NCBI RefSeq assembly: GCF_009907385.1
Contig: NZ_JAAATR010000042.1
Span: 186,001 to 250,000 of the forward strand
Reading direction: 5' to 3'
Source of the DNA: Atlantibacter hermannii
GTDB lineage: Bacteria > Pseudomonadota > Gammaproteobacteria > Enterobacterales > Enterobacteriaceae
Length of the DNA stretch: 64,000 bases
Shown here one piece after another: positions 20,375 to 31,146 of the stretch. The translations under genes were made by a program, and so were the position numbers. The notes under the pieces were generated by a model that saw only the letters and a program-made list of their open reading frames with translations, was not told where the DNA came from and did not search any database. Within the stretch, counting starts at the first letter, position 1. Every line of letters begins with the position of its first letter.

Positions 20375-22041
20375 GCCTGGCTGACCGCCGCCAGCAGGTT
20401 TTGCAGGGTGTGCGTCCCGTCGGTCGAGGGCACGTTAATTTCCACCACGGTGGTATTAGGCCGCTTCCAGCCGTCGCTTACGGCGGTTTGCAGCTCTTCC
20501 CAGGTGGTCGGGTTGCGGTACTCAAGATCAAACATCGCCGCGCCGTGCTTAAACGACACGTTTTGCGGCATGCAGTAGAAACGCTCGCGCTCGCTTGCCG
20601 GCGTAGGCAGCAGCGAGAAAATTTGCCCGCCGTTGTTATTCACCACAATCAGCACCAGCGGCGCGGAAACGTGGCGCAACAGCGCCAGGGCGTTTAAATC
20701 GTACAGCGCCGAGAGATCGCCGACGATGGCCAGCGTCGGGCGCGCGGTGCCGCGCTGCACCCCGGCGGTGGTGGAGATCAGCCCGTCGATGCCGCTGGCT
20801 CCACGGTTGCTCAGCACCGGGTAGCCCTGGGGCATCTGCGCCAGCGCGTCCACCAGACGCACCACCAGGCTGTTGCCGACGAAAAGCTGACCGTGTTCCG
20901 GCAACAGCGCCGGTAGCCGATGGGCCAGTTGCGCTTCACCGAATGACCGGGTGGCGGCGTCCGTCAGTTGCCAGGCGGTTTGCGACAACGCGGTTAATTC
21001 CTCAGCCCAGGGCGCGCGCTGTTCGGCGGGGTGGCGCTCCAGCCATTCGCTGATGCGCGCCGTTAGCCGACGCCCGCGGTGATGGGCCGGATCGAGCCGC
21101 CCGATCAGGGGATCCACCAGCCAGAACTCCTGCGGCTGGCAGCTGGCCTGCCATTGCAGTAAGCGTTTACCGGTCAGGCTGCTGCCGAACTGGATAACGA
21201 TCTGCGCTTGTCCCAGTAACGTCTGAGCACGGGGATTCGCCAGCCATAAATCGGCGCAGGGCAGCGGCTGCCCGGTTTGCGACAGCACATCGCTAATCAG
21301 CGGCCAGCCCAGGGTTTGCGCCCAGGCCGCCAGCTGTTTGCCCTCCTGCGGCGACATCCGTCCGGCAATGATGACGCCTTTTTTACGCCGCCATGCGCCC
21401 CAGTCATGCTGGAGCGCTGCTTGGTGATCTTCTGCCGCCAGCAGCCAGGGTTTATCGTCCTGCCACCAGTCGCCCAGCGACTCCTGCCAGGCGAGACCGG
21501 TATCGTCCAGCTCGCCATACAACGGTTCAGCGAATGGACAGTTGATATGTAACGCCCCGCCGCGCTGCTGTCCTAACAACAAATCAATCGACGACACCAG
21601 CCATTTGGCAGGCGTCTCCGGGCTGGGCTTGGGTAAATCCAGCGCCGCAGTGGGATGCGAAGAAAAAATGCCCTGCTGGCGGATCGCCTGGTTGGCGCCG
21701 CAGTCAATCAGCTCTGGCGGGCGGTCAGCGGTGAGCAGAATGAGCTTTTCACCGGTCAACCCGGCCTCAATCACCGCCGGATACAGATTGGCTACCGCCG
21801 TGCCGGACGTGACGATCACGGCGACCGGCTCGCCGCTGGCTTTGGCAAGCCCGAGGGCCAGATGCCCTAATCCACGTTCGTCAAAATGGGTATGGTGAGT
21901 CAGGTTGCGATTATCCGCCGCCGCCAGCGTCAACGGCGTCGAACGCGAGCCAGGCGCAATGCAAATATGGCGAACGCCGTGGCGGGTTAAGGCTTCGAGG
22001 ATCACCGTCGCCCAGCGGCGGTTGAAAGTACTAGTCGACAT
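20371..22041 (-). CDS. menD: SEPHCHC synthase
   Basis: Thiamine-diphosphate enzyme (556 aa) that joins 2-oxoglutarate to isochorismate, the first committed step of menaquinone synthesis. The N-terminal part contains [14 protein letters not shown], the invariant-glutamate strand [10 protein letters not shown], and [10 protein letters not shown]; the C-terminal cofactor motif runs [12 protein letters not shown] to [13 protein letters not shown]. It starts 80 bases after menF ends and overlaps menH. Confidence 0.97.
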   Translation of the reverse strand: MSTSTFNRRWATVILEALTRHGVRHICIAPGSRSTPLTLAAADNRNLTHHTHFDERGLGHLALGLAKASGEPVAVIVTSGTAVANLYPAVIEAGLTGEKLILLTADRPPELIDCGANQAIRQQGIFSSHPTAALDLPKPSPETPAKWLVSSIDLLLGQQRGGALHINCPFAEPLYGELDDTGLAWQESLGDWWQDDKPWLLAAEDHQAALQHDWGAWRRKKGVIIAGRMSPQEGKQLAAWAQTLGWPLISDVLSQTGQPLPCADLWLANPRAQTLLGQAQIVIQFGSSLTGKRLLQWQASCQPQEFWLVDPLIGRLDPAHHRGRRLTARISEWLERHPAEQRAPWAEELTALSQTAWQLTDAATRSFGEAQLAHRLPALLPEHGQLFVGNSLVVRLVDALAQMPQGYPVLSNRGASGIDGLISTTAGVQRGTARPTLAIVGDLSALYDLNALALLRHVSAPLVLIVVNNNGGQIFSLLPTPASERERFYCMPQNVSFKHGAAMFDLEYRNPTTWEELQTAVSDGWKRPNTTVVEINVPSTDGTHTLQNLLAAVSQA

Positions 22042-22121
22042 AAGTTGTCCGGTATCAATTTTGCCGCTCCATTATAAAGCGCGCGACATTCACTGTTTTG
22101 ATATGAGTCGGGATTCTGGCG

Positions 22122-23408
22122 TTAGCTCACCAGCAAAGTGCGTAAACCCGCCGCTTTGTTGGTGATCTCCTGCCACTCTTCATCAGGCTGCGAGCCGGCA
22201 ACAATACCCGCGCCCGCATACAGCCGCACCGTCTGCCCGGTAACCCGGGCGCAGCGCAGGGCGACGCAAAATTCAGTCTGTTTTAATGAGAGATAGCCAG
22301 CGGACCCGGCGTACCACTCGCGGACAAAGGATTCATGGGTAGCGATAAACCGGCGCGCCGGTTCACGCGGCAGGCCCGCCACCGCCGCCGTGGGCTGAAG
22401 CCGGTGCAGGCAAAGGCTGTCGTCGGGTTGATGCAGTTCGGTCCAGATACAGCGCCGCAGATGCTGCACTTTGCGCAGCCTGACAATCTGCGGCGGCAGG
22501 ATGTCCAGCGAACTGACGGCGTTTTGCAGGCGCTGGCAGATGTCTTCGACCACCAGCATATTTTCCCGCTGGTTTTTATCGTCTTTCATCAGCCACTCGC
22601 CCAACGCCTGGGCCTTCGCCTCGTCGGGATGATTCGCCACGGTGCCTGCCAGCGCTTCGGTACGCAGGGCGCTGTCAATGCGCCGCCACAAGCGCTCCGG
22701 GCTGGAGCCTAAAAAAGCATCGTCCGGCGCGAACGCCATAAAGTAGTGGTAGCAGTGGAGATTGACGCGGCGACTGGCCGCCATAAACGCCGCCGCACTC
22801 ACCGGGGATGAAAATTGCAGATCGCTGGCGCGGGCGGCGACCACCTTCTCAAACTGCCCCGCCGCGATGGCGTCTGTCGCCTGGTTAATCAGCCGGGTCC
22901 AGCCCGCACGATCGGGGAAGTGGCGTTCGCCAACGCAGTCAAGCGGCGCGCCAGGCAGCGGTTCACCGGGGGTAAGCGCATCGATAAACGCCAGCGCGGC
23001 GCGGGCGTCGTCGGCCAGCGAATGGTCGCTACACACCGTCAGCGCCAGGGTCACGCCGCCGCCGTGTCGTCGCCATTCCAGGCGCGGCAGGAACAGAGCG
23101 CTGCGCTCGGTATCAAAGGCATTTAACCCCCAGATGCGCAGCGCGGCGTCGGACTGGTTTGCCAGGAACGCCTGGGCAGCATCAAAGGTAGAAAAATGGC
23201 GGCTTGCGCCCAGCGCCGCGACCTCTTCATCGCCGTTGCGCTGCTGCCAGTAAAACTGAGGATAAACCGGCTGGCTGGCAAGCCAGGCAAGCGGGTCAGT
23301 TTGATTCAGGGAGACCGGTACAGCGAAGCGCCGCACACCGGGGGAGACAGGAAATTCTGCGCGCAATTGTTGCGCGATTTGCTGCAACGCGGTGGAGATG
23401 GAATGCAC
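22122..23408 (-). CDS. menF: Isochorismate synthase, menaquinone-specific
   Basis: Chorismate-utilising enzyme (428 aa) converting chorismate to isochorismate, entry point to menaquinone. The C-terminal chorismate-binding domain is clear: FLGSSPERLWRR, ALAGTVANHP, LQPTAAVAGLP, REWYAGSAGYLS and LYAGAGIVAGS. It is first in the men operon; the 115 bases to elaB include a stable hairpin. The N-terminal third is less conserved, as in other MenF proteins. Confidence 0.95.
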   Translation of the reverse strand: MHSISTALQQIAQQLRAEFPVSPGVRRFAVPVSLNQTDPLAWLASQPVYPQFYWQQRNGDEEVAALGASRHFSTFDAAQAFLANQSDAALRIWGLNAFDTERSALFLPRLEWRRHGGGVTLALTVCSDHSLADDARAALAFIDALTPGEPLPGAPLDCVGERHFPDRAGWTRLINQATDAIAAGQFEKVVAARASDLQFSSPVSAAAFMAASRRVNLHCYHYFMAFAPDDAFLGSSPERLWRRIDSALRTEALAGTVANHPDEAKAQALGEWLMKDDKNQRENMLVVEDICQRLQNAVSSLDILPPQIVRLRKVQHLRRCIWTELHQPDDSLCLHRLQPTAAVAGLPREPARRFIATHESFVREWYAGSAGYLSLKQTEFCVALRCARVTGQTVRLYAGAGIVAGSQPDEEWQEITNKAAGLRTLLVS

Positions 23409-23488
23409 GTGTACCTCGTTTCCCTGAAAAACCCCGCATTATACGTGGTCTGGTGGGTAAACAAAATTACACTCATTGGGGGATATCG

Positions 23489-23514
23489 CCTCACCCCTGG
23501 TTTCAGGGGTGAGG
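23489..23514 (-). terminator. Strong hairpin between elaB and menF
   Basis: A perfect 11-bp stem (23489-23499 with 23504-23514) with a 4-base loop, 10 bases past the elaB stop. There is no T-tract on the minus strand, so it is either an elaB transcript end or a structure in the menF leader. Confidence 0.5.
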
Positions 23515-23523
23515 AAACCGCGT

Positions 23524-23835
23524 TTAGCGGCGAGCCAGCAGAATACCCAGCACCAGACCGGCGGCAGCGCCGATACCGATGCCTTTCCACGGCTGCTCGT
23601 GAACGTAATCGTCCGCGCGGTAAACCGCTTTTTTGGCCCGATAGTAATAATTATCGGACGCGTTGGATACGCGGGCTTTCACATCGTTTAACGCCTGTTC
23701 AGCACGGGCTTTTAATTCAATGTATTTCTGATCCGCCGGATCGCCCGACGAGCGCAGCACTTCCTCTAACGTATCGCTAAGCAGTGACAAATCATCATCA
23801 ATCCGGGTATTGAACTGTTCGTTATTCTGAGTCAT
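23524..23835 (-). CDS. elaB: Tail-anchored inner-membrane protein ElaB
   Basis: A 103-aa protein of the ElaB/YgaM/YqjD family. Residues about 1-75 are charged and helical (LEEVLRSSGDPADQKY, ARAEQALNDVKARV), and the C-terminus is a single hydrophobic segment (GIGAAAGLVLGILLARR), a C-tail anchor. E. coli homologues are RpoS-dependent, inner-membrane and reported to bind ribosomes in stationary phase. Monocistronic in appearance, between elaA and menF. Confidence 0.93.
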   Translation of the reverse strand: MTQNNEQFNTRIDDDLSLLSDTLEEVLRSSGDPADQKYIELKARAEQALNDVKARVSNASDNYYYRAKKAVYRADDYVHEQPWKGIGIGAAAGLVLGILLARR

Positions 23836-23901
23836 CGCTTTTCTCCATCAGGATTTAACACACGTCAGCTAAATATAGACAAGGGAAGCGCTTTTTGCCG
23901 C

Positions 23902-24351
23902 TTATTCTCTGGCCATTCCAATATGGGGAATGCCGTCTTCATCGTAGACCCCGGTAACGGGCGCAAAGCCAAAGCGCTGATAAAACGCCTGCAAATGCGC
24001 CTGCGCGCCAAGGTATAACGCCTTGCCAGGCCAGTGCTGCAGGCACGAGGCGAGGGTTTGGCGCATCAGCTGTTGACCCAGGTTTTCACCGCGCAGGCTG
24101 GCCTCGACAATCACCCGGCCAATCACTACCGGCTCAAAATCATTATCGCTTTTCAGAATCCTCGCATAAGCCACCAGCCTGCCGTCATGCCAGCCGAGAA
24201 TATGGCGGTTCTCCCCGACCAGATCGTCACCGTCGATATCCTGATAAGCGCAGGTTTGCTCAACCACAAACACGGCGCAACGCAGTTGTAATATCGCGTA
24301 CAGCGTCGGGACATCCAGTTCTGAGTGGTGAAGATCGTGCCAGTGAATCAT
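23902..24351 (-). CDS. elaA: GNAT-family acetyltransferase ElaA
   Basis: A 149-aa single-domain GNAT protein. The acetyl-CoA pyrophosphate loop is in VEASLRGENLGQQLM (motif A), after the strand VVIGRVIV, and a later LYLGAQAHLQAFYQRFGF motif completes the fold. The substrate is unknown. Divergent from rbn, with 65 bases between starts that must contain both promoters. Confidence 0.92.
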   Translation of the reverse strand: MIHWHDLHHSELDVPTLYAILQLRCAVFVVEQTCAYQDIDGDDLVGENRHILGWHDGRLVAYARILKSDNDFEPVVIGRVIVEASLRGENLGQQLMRQTLASCLQHWPGKALYLGAQAHLQAFYQRFGFAPVTGVYDEDGIPHIGMARE

Positions 24352-24416
24352 GGAGCGCTCCTTTATGGTACATAATGGTCGTTCTCATACTAAAGCATTC
24401 AGGAGGATAACGCGGG

Positions 24417-25331
24417 ATGGAATTGACATTTTTAGGTACCTCCGCGGGCGTGCCCTGCAAAACACGCAACGTCACGTCGATGGTGTTTAACCCGATGAAT
24501 AACCAGCCGCATTACTGGCTGTTCGACTGCGGCGAAGGCACCCAGCATCAAATGCTGCATACGGCGTTTAATCCCGGCAAGCTGAGCAAAATTTTTATCA
24601 CCCATTTGCACGGCGACCACATTTTTGGCCTGCCGGGGCTGTTGTGCAGCCGCTCAATGGCGGGCAATGAAAATCCGCTGACGGTGTATGGCCCACAGGG
24701 CATACGCCAGTTTATTGAAATGGCGTTGCGGCTCAGCGGCTCCTGGACCGGCTTTCCGCTGGAGATCGTTGAAGTGACTGCGGGTGAAGTGTTTTGTGAT
24801 GACGCATTCCGCGTCACAGCATATCCCCTCACCCATCCGGTGGAATGCTACGGCTACCGCATTGAGCAGCACGATAAGCCTGGCGCGCTCGATGCCGCAC
24901 GCCTGAAAGCAGAGGGCGTTATGCCTGGCCCGCATTTTCAGCAGCTCAAGCGCGGAGAAACCGTCACGCTGGACGATGGTCGCGTGATCCACGGCAGAGA
25001 ATATTCAGGACCGGCGCAAAAAGGCAAAATCCTGGCGATTTTCGGTGATACCGGGCCAACGCCGGATGCCGTCGCGCTGGCGCAGGGTGCGGATCTGATG
25101 GTGCATGAAACGACCCTCGAAGCCGCAATGGCGGAAAAAGCCAACAGCCGGGGCCATTCCACCACGGTACAGGCCGCCGAAGTGGCCAAAGCTGCGGGGG
25201 TCGGGCGCTTAGTGATTACCCATTTTAGTTCCCGCTATGACGAGACGGGCTGCGACGCGCTGCTGCGCGAGTGCCGGGAAATCTTCCCTGACACCCTCGC
25301 CGCAGAAGATTTTATGACGGTGCAGATATAA
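24417..25331 (+). CDS. rbn: Ribonuclease BN / RNase Z
   Basis: Metallo-beta-lactamase-fold tRNA 3'-processing ribonuclease (304 aa). The zinc motif HLHGDH gives His63, His65, Asp67 and His68; other ligands are in [18 protein letters not shown] and ITHFSSRY. It has endo- and exonuclease activity in E. coli, where it is also known as ElaC. ATG at 24417 follows AGGAGGATAACGCGGG. A strong terminator follows at once, then nuoN on the other strand. Confidence 0.95.
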   Translation: MELTFLGTSAGVPCKTRNVTSMVFNPMNNQPHYWLFDCGEGTQHQMLHTAFNPGKLSKIFITHLHGDHIFGLPGLLCSRSMAGNENPLTVYGPQGIRQFIEMALRLSGSWTGFPLEIVEVTAGEVFCDDAFRVTAYPLTHPVECYGYRIEQHDKPGALDAARLKAEGVMPGPHFQQLKRGETVTLDDGRVIHGREYSGPAQKGKILAIFGDTGPTPDAVALAQGADLMVHETTLEAAMAEKANSRGHSTTVQAAEVAKAAGVGRLVITHFSSRYDETGCDALLRECREIFPDTLAAEDFMTVQI

Positions 25332-25359
25332 AAAAACCGCCAGCGAGTGGCGGTTTTTT
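25331..25359. terminator. Bidirectional terminator, rbn/nuoN
   Basis: A perfect 12-bp stem (25331-25342 with 25348-25359), a 5-base loop, A-tract on one side and T-tract on the other. It serves rbn (+) and the 15-kb nuo operon (-). Confidence 0.95.
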
Positions 25360-25373
25360 CAGAGTTTACGCTA

Positions 25374-26831
25374 TTACATCAGCGGTTCAGCTAACTGTAC
25401 CAGGCTAATCAGCGGCTGCGGCCATACGCCGAGCACCAGCACCAGCAGCGCGGAGATCAGCACCACGATACCGCCTGCGCTGTACTGCCAGTTAGACGGC
25501 GCATCGCGGTTCAGCTGCTGCGGCGCGTTCAGGTACAGGCTCACCGCGACGCGCAGGTAGTAGTAGAGACCAATCGCGGAACCCACCACCACGGCGGCAA
25601 CCAGCCACCACAGGCTATCCTGCACACCGACGGCCAGCACGTAGAACTTACCGATAAAGCCCAGCGTCATCGGGATACCCGCCAGCGACAGCATCATCAC
25701 CGTCATGACCGCCGACAGGATCGGACGGTGCCAGAACAGGCCACGGTAAGAGAACAGCGAGTCGGCATCCGGGCCACGGTACGGGCTGGACATCAGGCTG
25801 ACCACGCCGAACGCGCCAAGGCTGCTGAACAGGTAACCGGCCAGATAGACGCCCACGGTTTCCATCGACATCTGGCCGCTTTGCAGCGCAATCAGCGCCA
25901 CCAGCAGATAGCCCAGATGGGAGATGGAGGAGTAACCCAGCAGACGTTTAATGTTGGTCTGGCTGAGCGCCATCAGGTTACCGAAGATAATCGATACGAA
26001 CGCGATAATGCCCAGCACCACGCGAATCGCTTCGCTGTCGCCCACCGGCGCGTACAGGAACAGACGCATCACCACGCTGAAGATGGCGATTTTGCTGGCG
26101 GTCGCCAGGAAGGTGGAGACCGGCGCAGGCGCGCCCTGATACACATCCGGCGTCCACAAGTGGAACGGCACCAGAGAGAGTTTGAAGCCCAGACCGACGA
26201 TCATCATACCCAGGCCCGCCAGCAGCAGCGGCTCGTGCAGCATGTTGTCCGCCAGGCTCTTGCCGAGGCTAACAAACGACAGGCTGCCGGACTCCGCATA
26301 CACCAGCGCCATACCGAACAGCAGGAACGACGAGGCCGCTGCTGACAGAATGGTGTACTTGATGCTGGCTTCCAGCGAACGTTTCTGGCGATACGCGTAG
26401 CCAATCAGGCCAAACAACGGCAGGGAGATCAGCTCGATACCCAGGAACAGCGAGGCCAGGTGGTTGGCGTTAGCCAGCAGAATGCCGCCCAGCGCCGCGA
26501 TCAACACCAGAAGATAGAACTCTTCTTTGTTGTCGTAATAGCCCTCTAACCACGGATAGGCGAAGGTACAGGTGGCGAGGCTCGCCAGCAGCACCAGGCC
26601 GGTATAGAACATGGCGTAGCCGTCAACGCGCATCAGCGGCGTCACGTCCATCGCTCCCGCCTGGCCAACGAACCAGAGGGAAATTAACGCGGCGTTAAGG
26701 CCGACCACCGAGATCGTGGCATTCACAAAGTGGTTGCGTCGCCACGCAATGGAGAGCATCACCACCACTACCGTAAAGCCCACGACGAGCAGCGGTAGCA
26801 GCGCGATCAGTTGTTGTGGAGTTATTGTCAT
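25374..26831 (-). CDS. nuoN: NADH-quinone oxidoreductase subunit N
   Basis: Antiporter-like proton-pumping subunit of complex I (485 aa, the E. coli length), with about 14 transmembrane helices. Conserved charged residues lie in the family motifs [33 protein letters not shown] and [13 protein letters not shown]. Last gene of the operon; it starts 6 bases after nuoM and ends 14 bases before the shared terminator. Confidence 0.97.
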   Translation of the reverse strand: MTITPQQLIALLPLLVVGFTVVVVMLSIAWRRNHFVNATISVVGLNAALISLWFVGQAGAMDVTPLMRVDGYAMFYTGLVLLASLATCTFAYPWLEGYYDNKEEFYLLVLIAALGGILLANANHLASLFLGIELISLPLFGLIGYAYRQKRSLEASIKYTILSAAASSFLLFGMALVYAESGSLSFVSLGKSLADNMLHEPLLLAGLGMMIVGLGFKLSLVPFHLWTPDVYQGAPAPVSTFLATASKIAIFSVVMRLFLYAPVGDSEAIRVVLGIIAFVSIIFGNLMALSQTNIKRLLGYSSISHLGYLLVALIALQSGQMSMETVGVYLAGYLFSSLGAFGVVSLMSSPYRGPDADSLFSYRGLFWHRPILSAVMTVMMLSLAGIPMTLGFIGKFYVLAVGVQDSLWWLVAAVVVGSAIGLYYYLRVAVSLYLNAPQQLNRDAPSNWQYSAGGIVVLISALLVLVLGVWPQPLISLVQLAEPLM

Positions 26832-26837
26832 GGCGAA

Positions 26838-28367
26838 TTACGGCCTTGTAGTAGAAACAGAATTAACAAACCACTGCTGGATATTGCCCATAGCAGAATG
26901 CGAGGTATCCAGAATCGGCTGCGGATAGAAGCCCAGCAGCACCAACAGCGCTACCAGCAACAGAATAATAAACAGCTCGCGCAGTGACATCCCTGGCAGA
27001 TCCTGGTTGCTCAACTGGCTTTTCGCTTTACCGAAGTAAGCGCGATGCAGCATCGCCAGCGAGTAAACCGATGCAAATACCAGACCGAAGGTTGAAATCA
27101 CGGTGATCACCGGCACAACCTGGAAGCTGCCGAACAGGATCATGAATTCACCGACGAAGTTACCGGTGCCCGGCATACCCAGCGTCGCGACCGCGAAGAA
27201 CATCGACAGCGCAGGCAGCCACTTAATTTTGCTCCACAGGCCGCCCATCATCCGCATATCGCGGGTGTGCAGGCGCTCGTACAGCTGACCGCAGAGAATA
27301 AACAGACCCGCCGCCGACAGGCCGTGGGCGATCATCTGGATCACTGCGCCCTGGTAAGCGAGCTGGCTGCCGGTATAGATGGCGATCAGCACGAAGCCCA
27401 TATGGGAAACGGAGGTATAAGCGATCAGGCGTTTGATGTCGTACTGGGTAAAGGCCATCCACGCGCCGTAGAAAATGCCGATCACGCCCAGCCACATGGC
27501 GACAGGCGCGAACTCCGCAGAGGCGTTCGGGAACAGCGGCAGCGAGAAGCGCAGCAGACCGTAGGCCGCCGTTTTCAGCAAAATCCCCGCCAGGTCGACA
27601 GAACCCGCCGTCGGTGCCTGGGAGTGCGCATCCGGCAACCAGCCGTGCAGCGGCACCACCGGCATTTTCACCGCGAAGGCGATGAAGAAGCCCAGCATCA
27701 GCAGCCATTCAACGTTATGAGACATCGGCGTTTTCAGCAGTTGCTCGTAGTTGAAGGTCCAGACGTCGGTCGCGTTGTAGTGCACAAACACCAGCGCCAG
27801 GATGGCAATCAGCATCACCAGGCCGCTTGCCTGGGTATAAATAAAGAATTTGGTGGCCGCCGTGATACGCGTTTTCCCGTCAGAGGCTTTGTGCCCCCAC
27901 AGCGCGATCAGGAAGTACATCGGCACCAGCATCATTTCCCAGAAGAAGAAGAACAGGAACATATCGATGGCAAGGAACACGCCGATGACGCCGCCGAGGA
28001 TCCACATCAGGTTAAGGTGAAAGAAGCCCTGATATTTCTCGATCTCGTTCCAGGAACAGAGCACAGCCAGCACGCCCAGCAGACCGGTTAACACCACCAT
28101 CAGCAGTGAAAGGCCGTCAATTGCCAGGTGAATGGTGATCCCGAAGCGGGGGATCCACTGCATCACAAACTCGGACTGCCACTGCGGCAGGCCCGCTGCT
28201 TGCGTCAATCCATAACCCCCCTGCAACCACAGTTGCAAAGAGAGCGCCAGCGTCAATCCCATCGTGATCAGTGCGATCCAGCGCGGCACCTTCACGCCGA
28301 AGCGTTCAGTTTGCCAGCACAGAAAGCCACCGATAAAGGGAATCAGTATTAGCCAGGGTAGTAACAT
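26838..28367 (-). CDS. nuoM: NADH-quinone oxidoreductase subunit M
   Basis: Antiporter-like membrane subunit of complex I (509 aa, about 14 helices). The conserved glutamate is in FFFFWEMMLVPMYFL and the pumping lysine in AFAVKMPVVPLHGWLPDAH; DIKRLIAYTSVSHMG is the second lysine region. It follows nuoL after 76 bases, the largest gap in the membrane-arm part of the operon, which holds a small hairpin. Confidence 0.97.
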   Translation of the reverse strand: MLLPWLILIPFIGGFLCWQTERFGVKVPRWIALITMGLTLALSLQLWLQGGYGLTQAAGLPQWQSEFVMQWIPRFGITIHLAIDGLSLLMVVLTGLLGVLAVLCSWNEIEKYQGFFHLNLMWILGGVIGVFLAIDMFLFFFFWEMMLVPMYFLIALWGHKASDGKTRITAATKFFIYTQASGLVMLIAILALVFVHYNATDVWTFNYEQLLKTPMSHNVEWLLMLGFFIAFAVKMPVVPLHGWLPDAHSQAPTAGSVDLAGILLKTAAYGLLRFSLPLFPNASAEFAPVAMWLGVIGIFYGAWMAFTQYDIKRLIAYTSVSHMGFVLIAIYTGSQLAYQGAVIQMIAHGLSAAGLFILCGQLYERLHTRDMRMMGGLWSKIKWLPALSMFFAVATLGMPGTGNFVGEFMILFGSFQVVPVITVISTFGLVFASVYSLAMLHRAYFGKAKSQLSNQDLPGMSLRELFIILLLVALLVLLGFYPQPILDTSHSAMGNIQQWFVNSVSTTRP

Positions 28368-28388
28368 GGCGATTTACATTCCTTTTTA

Positions 28389-28407
28389 AGGCCCTCAGAA
28401 AGGGCCT
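28389..28407 (-). other. Hairpin in the nuoL-nuoM gap
   Basis: AGGCCCT (28389-28395) pairs with AGGGCCT (28401-28407) across a 5-base loop, in the 76-base space before nuoM. It is followed on the mRNA by AAAAAGG, probably the nuoM ribosome site. No T-tract, so a terminator is unlikely. Confidence 0.45.
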
Positions 28408-28443
28408 GATTTTCAACGAATTCTTTTAAAATTCACTTATCGA

Positions 28444-30285
28444 TCAACGCAACACCATCAGCAGGCCGAGAACCACGACCGCGCCGATGCTCATTGACGC
28501 CACGTACCAGCGCAGGTAACCGTTCTCGCTAAACAGCAGGCCTTTACCTGCGAAGCGGGACAGCAGCGCCGGGGTGTTCATCAGGGCATTCAGCGGATCG
28601 CGTTTAATCAACCAGGCGATACCGAGGAACGGTTTTACGAAGATCATGTCGTACAGCCAGTCAAAGCCCCAGGCGTTGTACCACCAGGTGCCCAGCAGAC
28701 GGCCCGGCGCGCTGTTGGCGATAGACGTCACCAGGGTGCGTTTGCCCAGCCACAGCCACGCGGCAATCACGATGCCCGCGATAGCGACCACGCCGGAAGC
28801 GATTTCCAGGGTCAGCATACGGCCATGCTCAAGCTCGGTGGTATCCGGCAGTACGCCCTGCAGCGGCGGCACAATCAGCGCGCCGATGAAGGTCGACAGA
28901 ACCAGCAGTACGATCAGCGGCAGGTGATGGGTAATCCCCTTCCCTGCATGAGCGTGAATTTGCTCTTTGCCGTGGAACACGATGAAAATCATACGGAAGG
29001 TGTACAGCGAGGTCATAAACGCCCCCGCCAGACCGGCGATCATCAGATTGATATGACCGTTAGCCATGGCACCCGCCAGAATTTCGTCCTTACTGAAGAA
29101 GCCTGCGGTAATCATCGGCAGCGCCGCCAGCGCCGCGCCGCCTACCAGGAAGCAGACGTAGACCAACGGAATCGACTTACGCAGGCCACCCATTTTGAAG
29201 ATGTTCTGTTCGTGGTGGCAGGCCAGGATCACCGAACCGGACGACAGGAACAGCAGGGCTTTAAAGAACGCGTGGGTCATCAGATGGAAAATCGCCGCAT
29301 CCCACGCCAGTACGCCCAGCGCCAGGAACATGTAGCCAATCTGGCTCATGGTGGAATAAGCGAGCACGCGTTTGATGTCGGTCTGCACCAGCGCCGCGAA
29401 ACCCGCCAGCACCAGCGTTACCGCACCCACGATACCCACCAGATGCAGCACTTCCGGGGTCAGCAGGAACAGGCCATGGGTACGGGCGATCAGGTAGACG
29501 CCCGCCGTCACCATGGTTGCGGCGTGGATCAGCGCGGAGACCGGCGTCGGGCCAGCCATCGCGTCCGCAAGCCAGGTCTGCAACGGCAGCTGCGCCGATT
29601 TACCCACCGCGCCGCCCAGCAGCATTAACGTCGCCCACTGGATCATGGTGTTGCCGTCAGCGAAGTGCTGCGGAGCCAGCTCTACCATCTCGCGGAAGTT
29701 CAGGGTGCCCAACTCGTTGTAGAGGATGAACAACGCGAACGCGAGGAAGACGTCACCGACACGGGTTACCACGAAGGCTTTCATCGCCGCCGCGCCGTTT
29801 TTCGGATCGGTATAATAGAAGCCGATCAGCAGGTAAGAACACAGGCCCACGCCTTCCCAGCCGAGGTACATCAGCAGCAGGTTATCGGCCAGCACCAGAA
29901 CCACCATGCTGGCGATAAACAGGTTGGTGTACGCGAAGAAGCGCGAATAGCCCTCTTCACCGCGCATGTACCAGGATGCGAACATGTGGATCAGGAAACC
30001 GACGCCGGTCACCACCGACAGCATGGTGAGCGACAGCCCGTCCAGCACCAGATTGAAGCCGATGTTGAAATCACCGACCGCCATCCAGGTCCAGAGCGGT
30101 TGAACGAACGGCTCGCGGCCGCTGTTCAGGAAATCGATACCCGCATACGCCGTGACCAGCGCGGCCAGGCCCACAGAGCCCATGCCGATGGTCGCAGATA
30201 CATTCTCAGACCAGCGTCCGCGCGAGAACGCCAGCAGTACATAGCCAATCAATGGCAGAAAAATGGTTAACCAAAGGAGGTTCAT
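28444..30285 (-). CDS. nuoL: NADH-quinone oxidoreductase subunit L
   Basis: Largest antiporter-like subunit of complex I (613 aa), at the far end of the membrane arm, with the long lateral helix formed by its C-terminus. Visible motifs are [33 protein letters not shown] and [17 protein letters not shown]. Its start overlaps the nuoK stop by 4 bases (ATGA). Confidence 0.97.
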   Translation of the reverse strand: MNLLWLTIFLPLIGYVLLAFSRGRWSENVSATIGMGSVGLAALVTAYAGIDFLNSGREPFVQPLWTWMAVGDFNIGFNLVLDGLSLTMLSVVTGVGFLIHMFASWYMRGEEGYSRFFAYTNLFIASMVVLVLADNLLLMYLGWEGVGLCSYLLIGFYYTDPKNGAAAMKAFVVTRVGDVFLAFALFILYNELGTLNFREMVELAPQHFADGNTMIQWATLMLLGGAVGKSAQLPLQTWLADAMAGPTPVSALIHAATMVTAGVYLIARTHGLFLLTPEVLHLVGIVGAVTLVLAGFAALVQTDIKRVLAYSTMSQIGYMFLALGVLAWDAAIFHLMTHAFFKALLFLSSGSVILACHHEQNIFKMGGLRKSIPLVYVCFLVGGAALAALPMITAGFFSKDEILAGAMANGHINLMIAGLAGAFMTSLYTFRMIFIVFHGKEQIHAHAGKGITHHLPLIVLLVLSTFIGALIVPPLQGVLPDTTELEHGRMLTLEIASGVVAIAGIVIAAWLWLGKRTLVTSIANSAPGRLLGTWWYNAWGFDWLYDMIFVKPFLGIAWLIKRDPLNALMNTPALLSRFAGKGLLFSENGYLRWYVASMSIGAVVVLGLLMVLR

Positions 30286-30584
30286 CCACGCATCTCACTT
30301 ACTGAATCGATATTCAGATTCTGGCGACGACGATGGAGCTGTAGCAACAGCGCCAGGCCAATACTGGCTTCCGCGGCAGCCAGGCTGATTGCCAGGATGT
30401 ACATCACCTGACCGTCCGTCTGCCCCCAGTAGCTTCCCGCGACGACAAACGCCAGCGCGGCAGCATTAATCATGATTTCCAGTCCAATCAGCATAAACAG
30501 CAGATTGCGACGGATAACCAGGCCCGTCAGCCCAAGCACAAACAGTATGGCCGCGAGGATCAGCCCGTGTTGTAAGGGGATCAT
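30282..30584 (-). CDS. nuoK: NADH-quinone oxidoreductase subunit K
   Basis: Small membrane subunit of complex I (100 aa, three helices), related to MrpC. The two buried glutamates needed for proton transfer are in [15 protein letters not shown] and [16 protein letters not shown]. Four-base overlaps with both nuoJ and nuoL show tight translational coupling. Confidence 0.97.
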   Translation of the reverse strand: MIPLQHGLILAAILFVLGLTGLVIRRNLLFMLIGLEIMINAAALAFVVAGSYWGQTDGQVMYILAISLAAAEASIGLALLLQLHRRRQNLNIDSVSEMRG

Positions 30585-31135
30585 GCGTGCTCCTCCGATT
30601 TTCTTTTCGCCCGGTCTTCAGGACGGTTGCTCAGCACTTCGCCGGGACGATCTTCGCGCCCGACATGGAAGGCGACAACCAGGCCCGCCAGCAGCAGCAT
30701 AGAGGCCAGTTCCACCGCCAGAACGTAAGGACCAAACAGCGTAATCCCCACTTCTTTGGCAGACACCGGCGTACCGTCGATACCCTGATCGTTGACGCTC
30801 ATGATGGCGTAAACCAGCACCGCCAGCAGTACGGCGGACAGCAGGCCCGGACCGATCCACACCTGCGGTTTCAGCCACTGGCGCTCCTGTTCGATCTCGG
30901 AACCGCCGAGGTTGAGCATCATCACCACGAACACGAACAGCACCATAATGGCGCCCGCGTAGACAATGATTTCCAGCGCACCGGCAAAGTAAGCGCCCAG
31001 TGAAAAGAACACGCCGGAAATCGCCAGCAGCGAAATGATCAGATACAGCAGCGCGTGTACCGGATTGGTGTGCGTGATAACCCGTAAGGTGGCGAGTATT
31101 GCCACAAGGGCGCATATATAAAACGCGAATTCCAT
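30581..31135 (-). CDS. nuoJ: NADH-quinone oxidoreductase subunit J
   Basis: Membrane subunit of complex I (184 aa, five helices). The conserved [23 protein letters not shown] segment is the unusual pi-bulge helix near the quinone channel (quoted only in part: [14 protein letters not shown]). Start set at ATG 31135 ([11 protein letters not shown]). The frame is open for another 120 codons upstream, but that part lies inside nuoI and has no family support. Confidence 0.96.
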   Translation of the reverse strand: MEFAFYICALVAILATLRVITHTNPVHALLYLIISLLAISGVFFSLGAYFAGALEIIVYAGAIMVLFVFVVMMLNLGGSEIEQERQWLKPQVWIGPGLLSAVLLAVLVYAIMSVNDQGIDGTPVSAKEVGITLFGPYVLAVELASMLLLAGLVVAFHVGREDRPGEVLSNRPEDRAKRKSEEHA

Positions 31136-31146
31136 TGCCACTCTCC

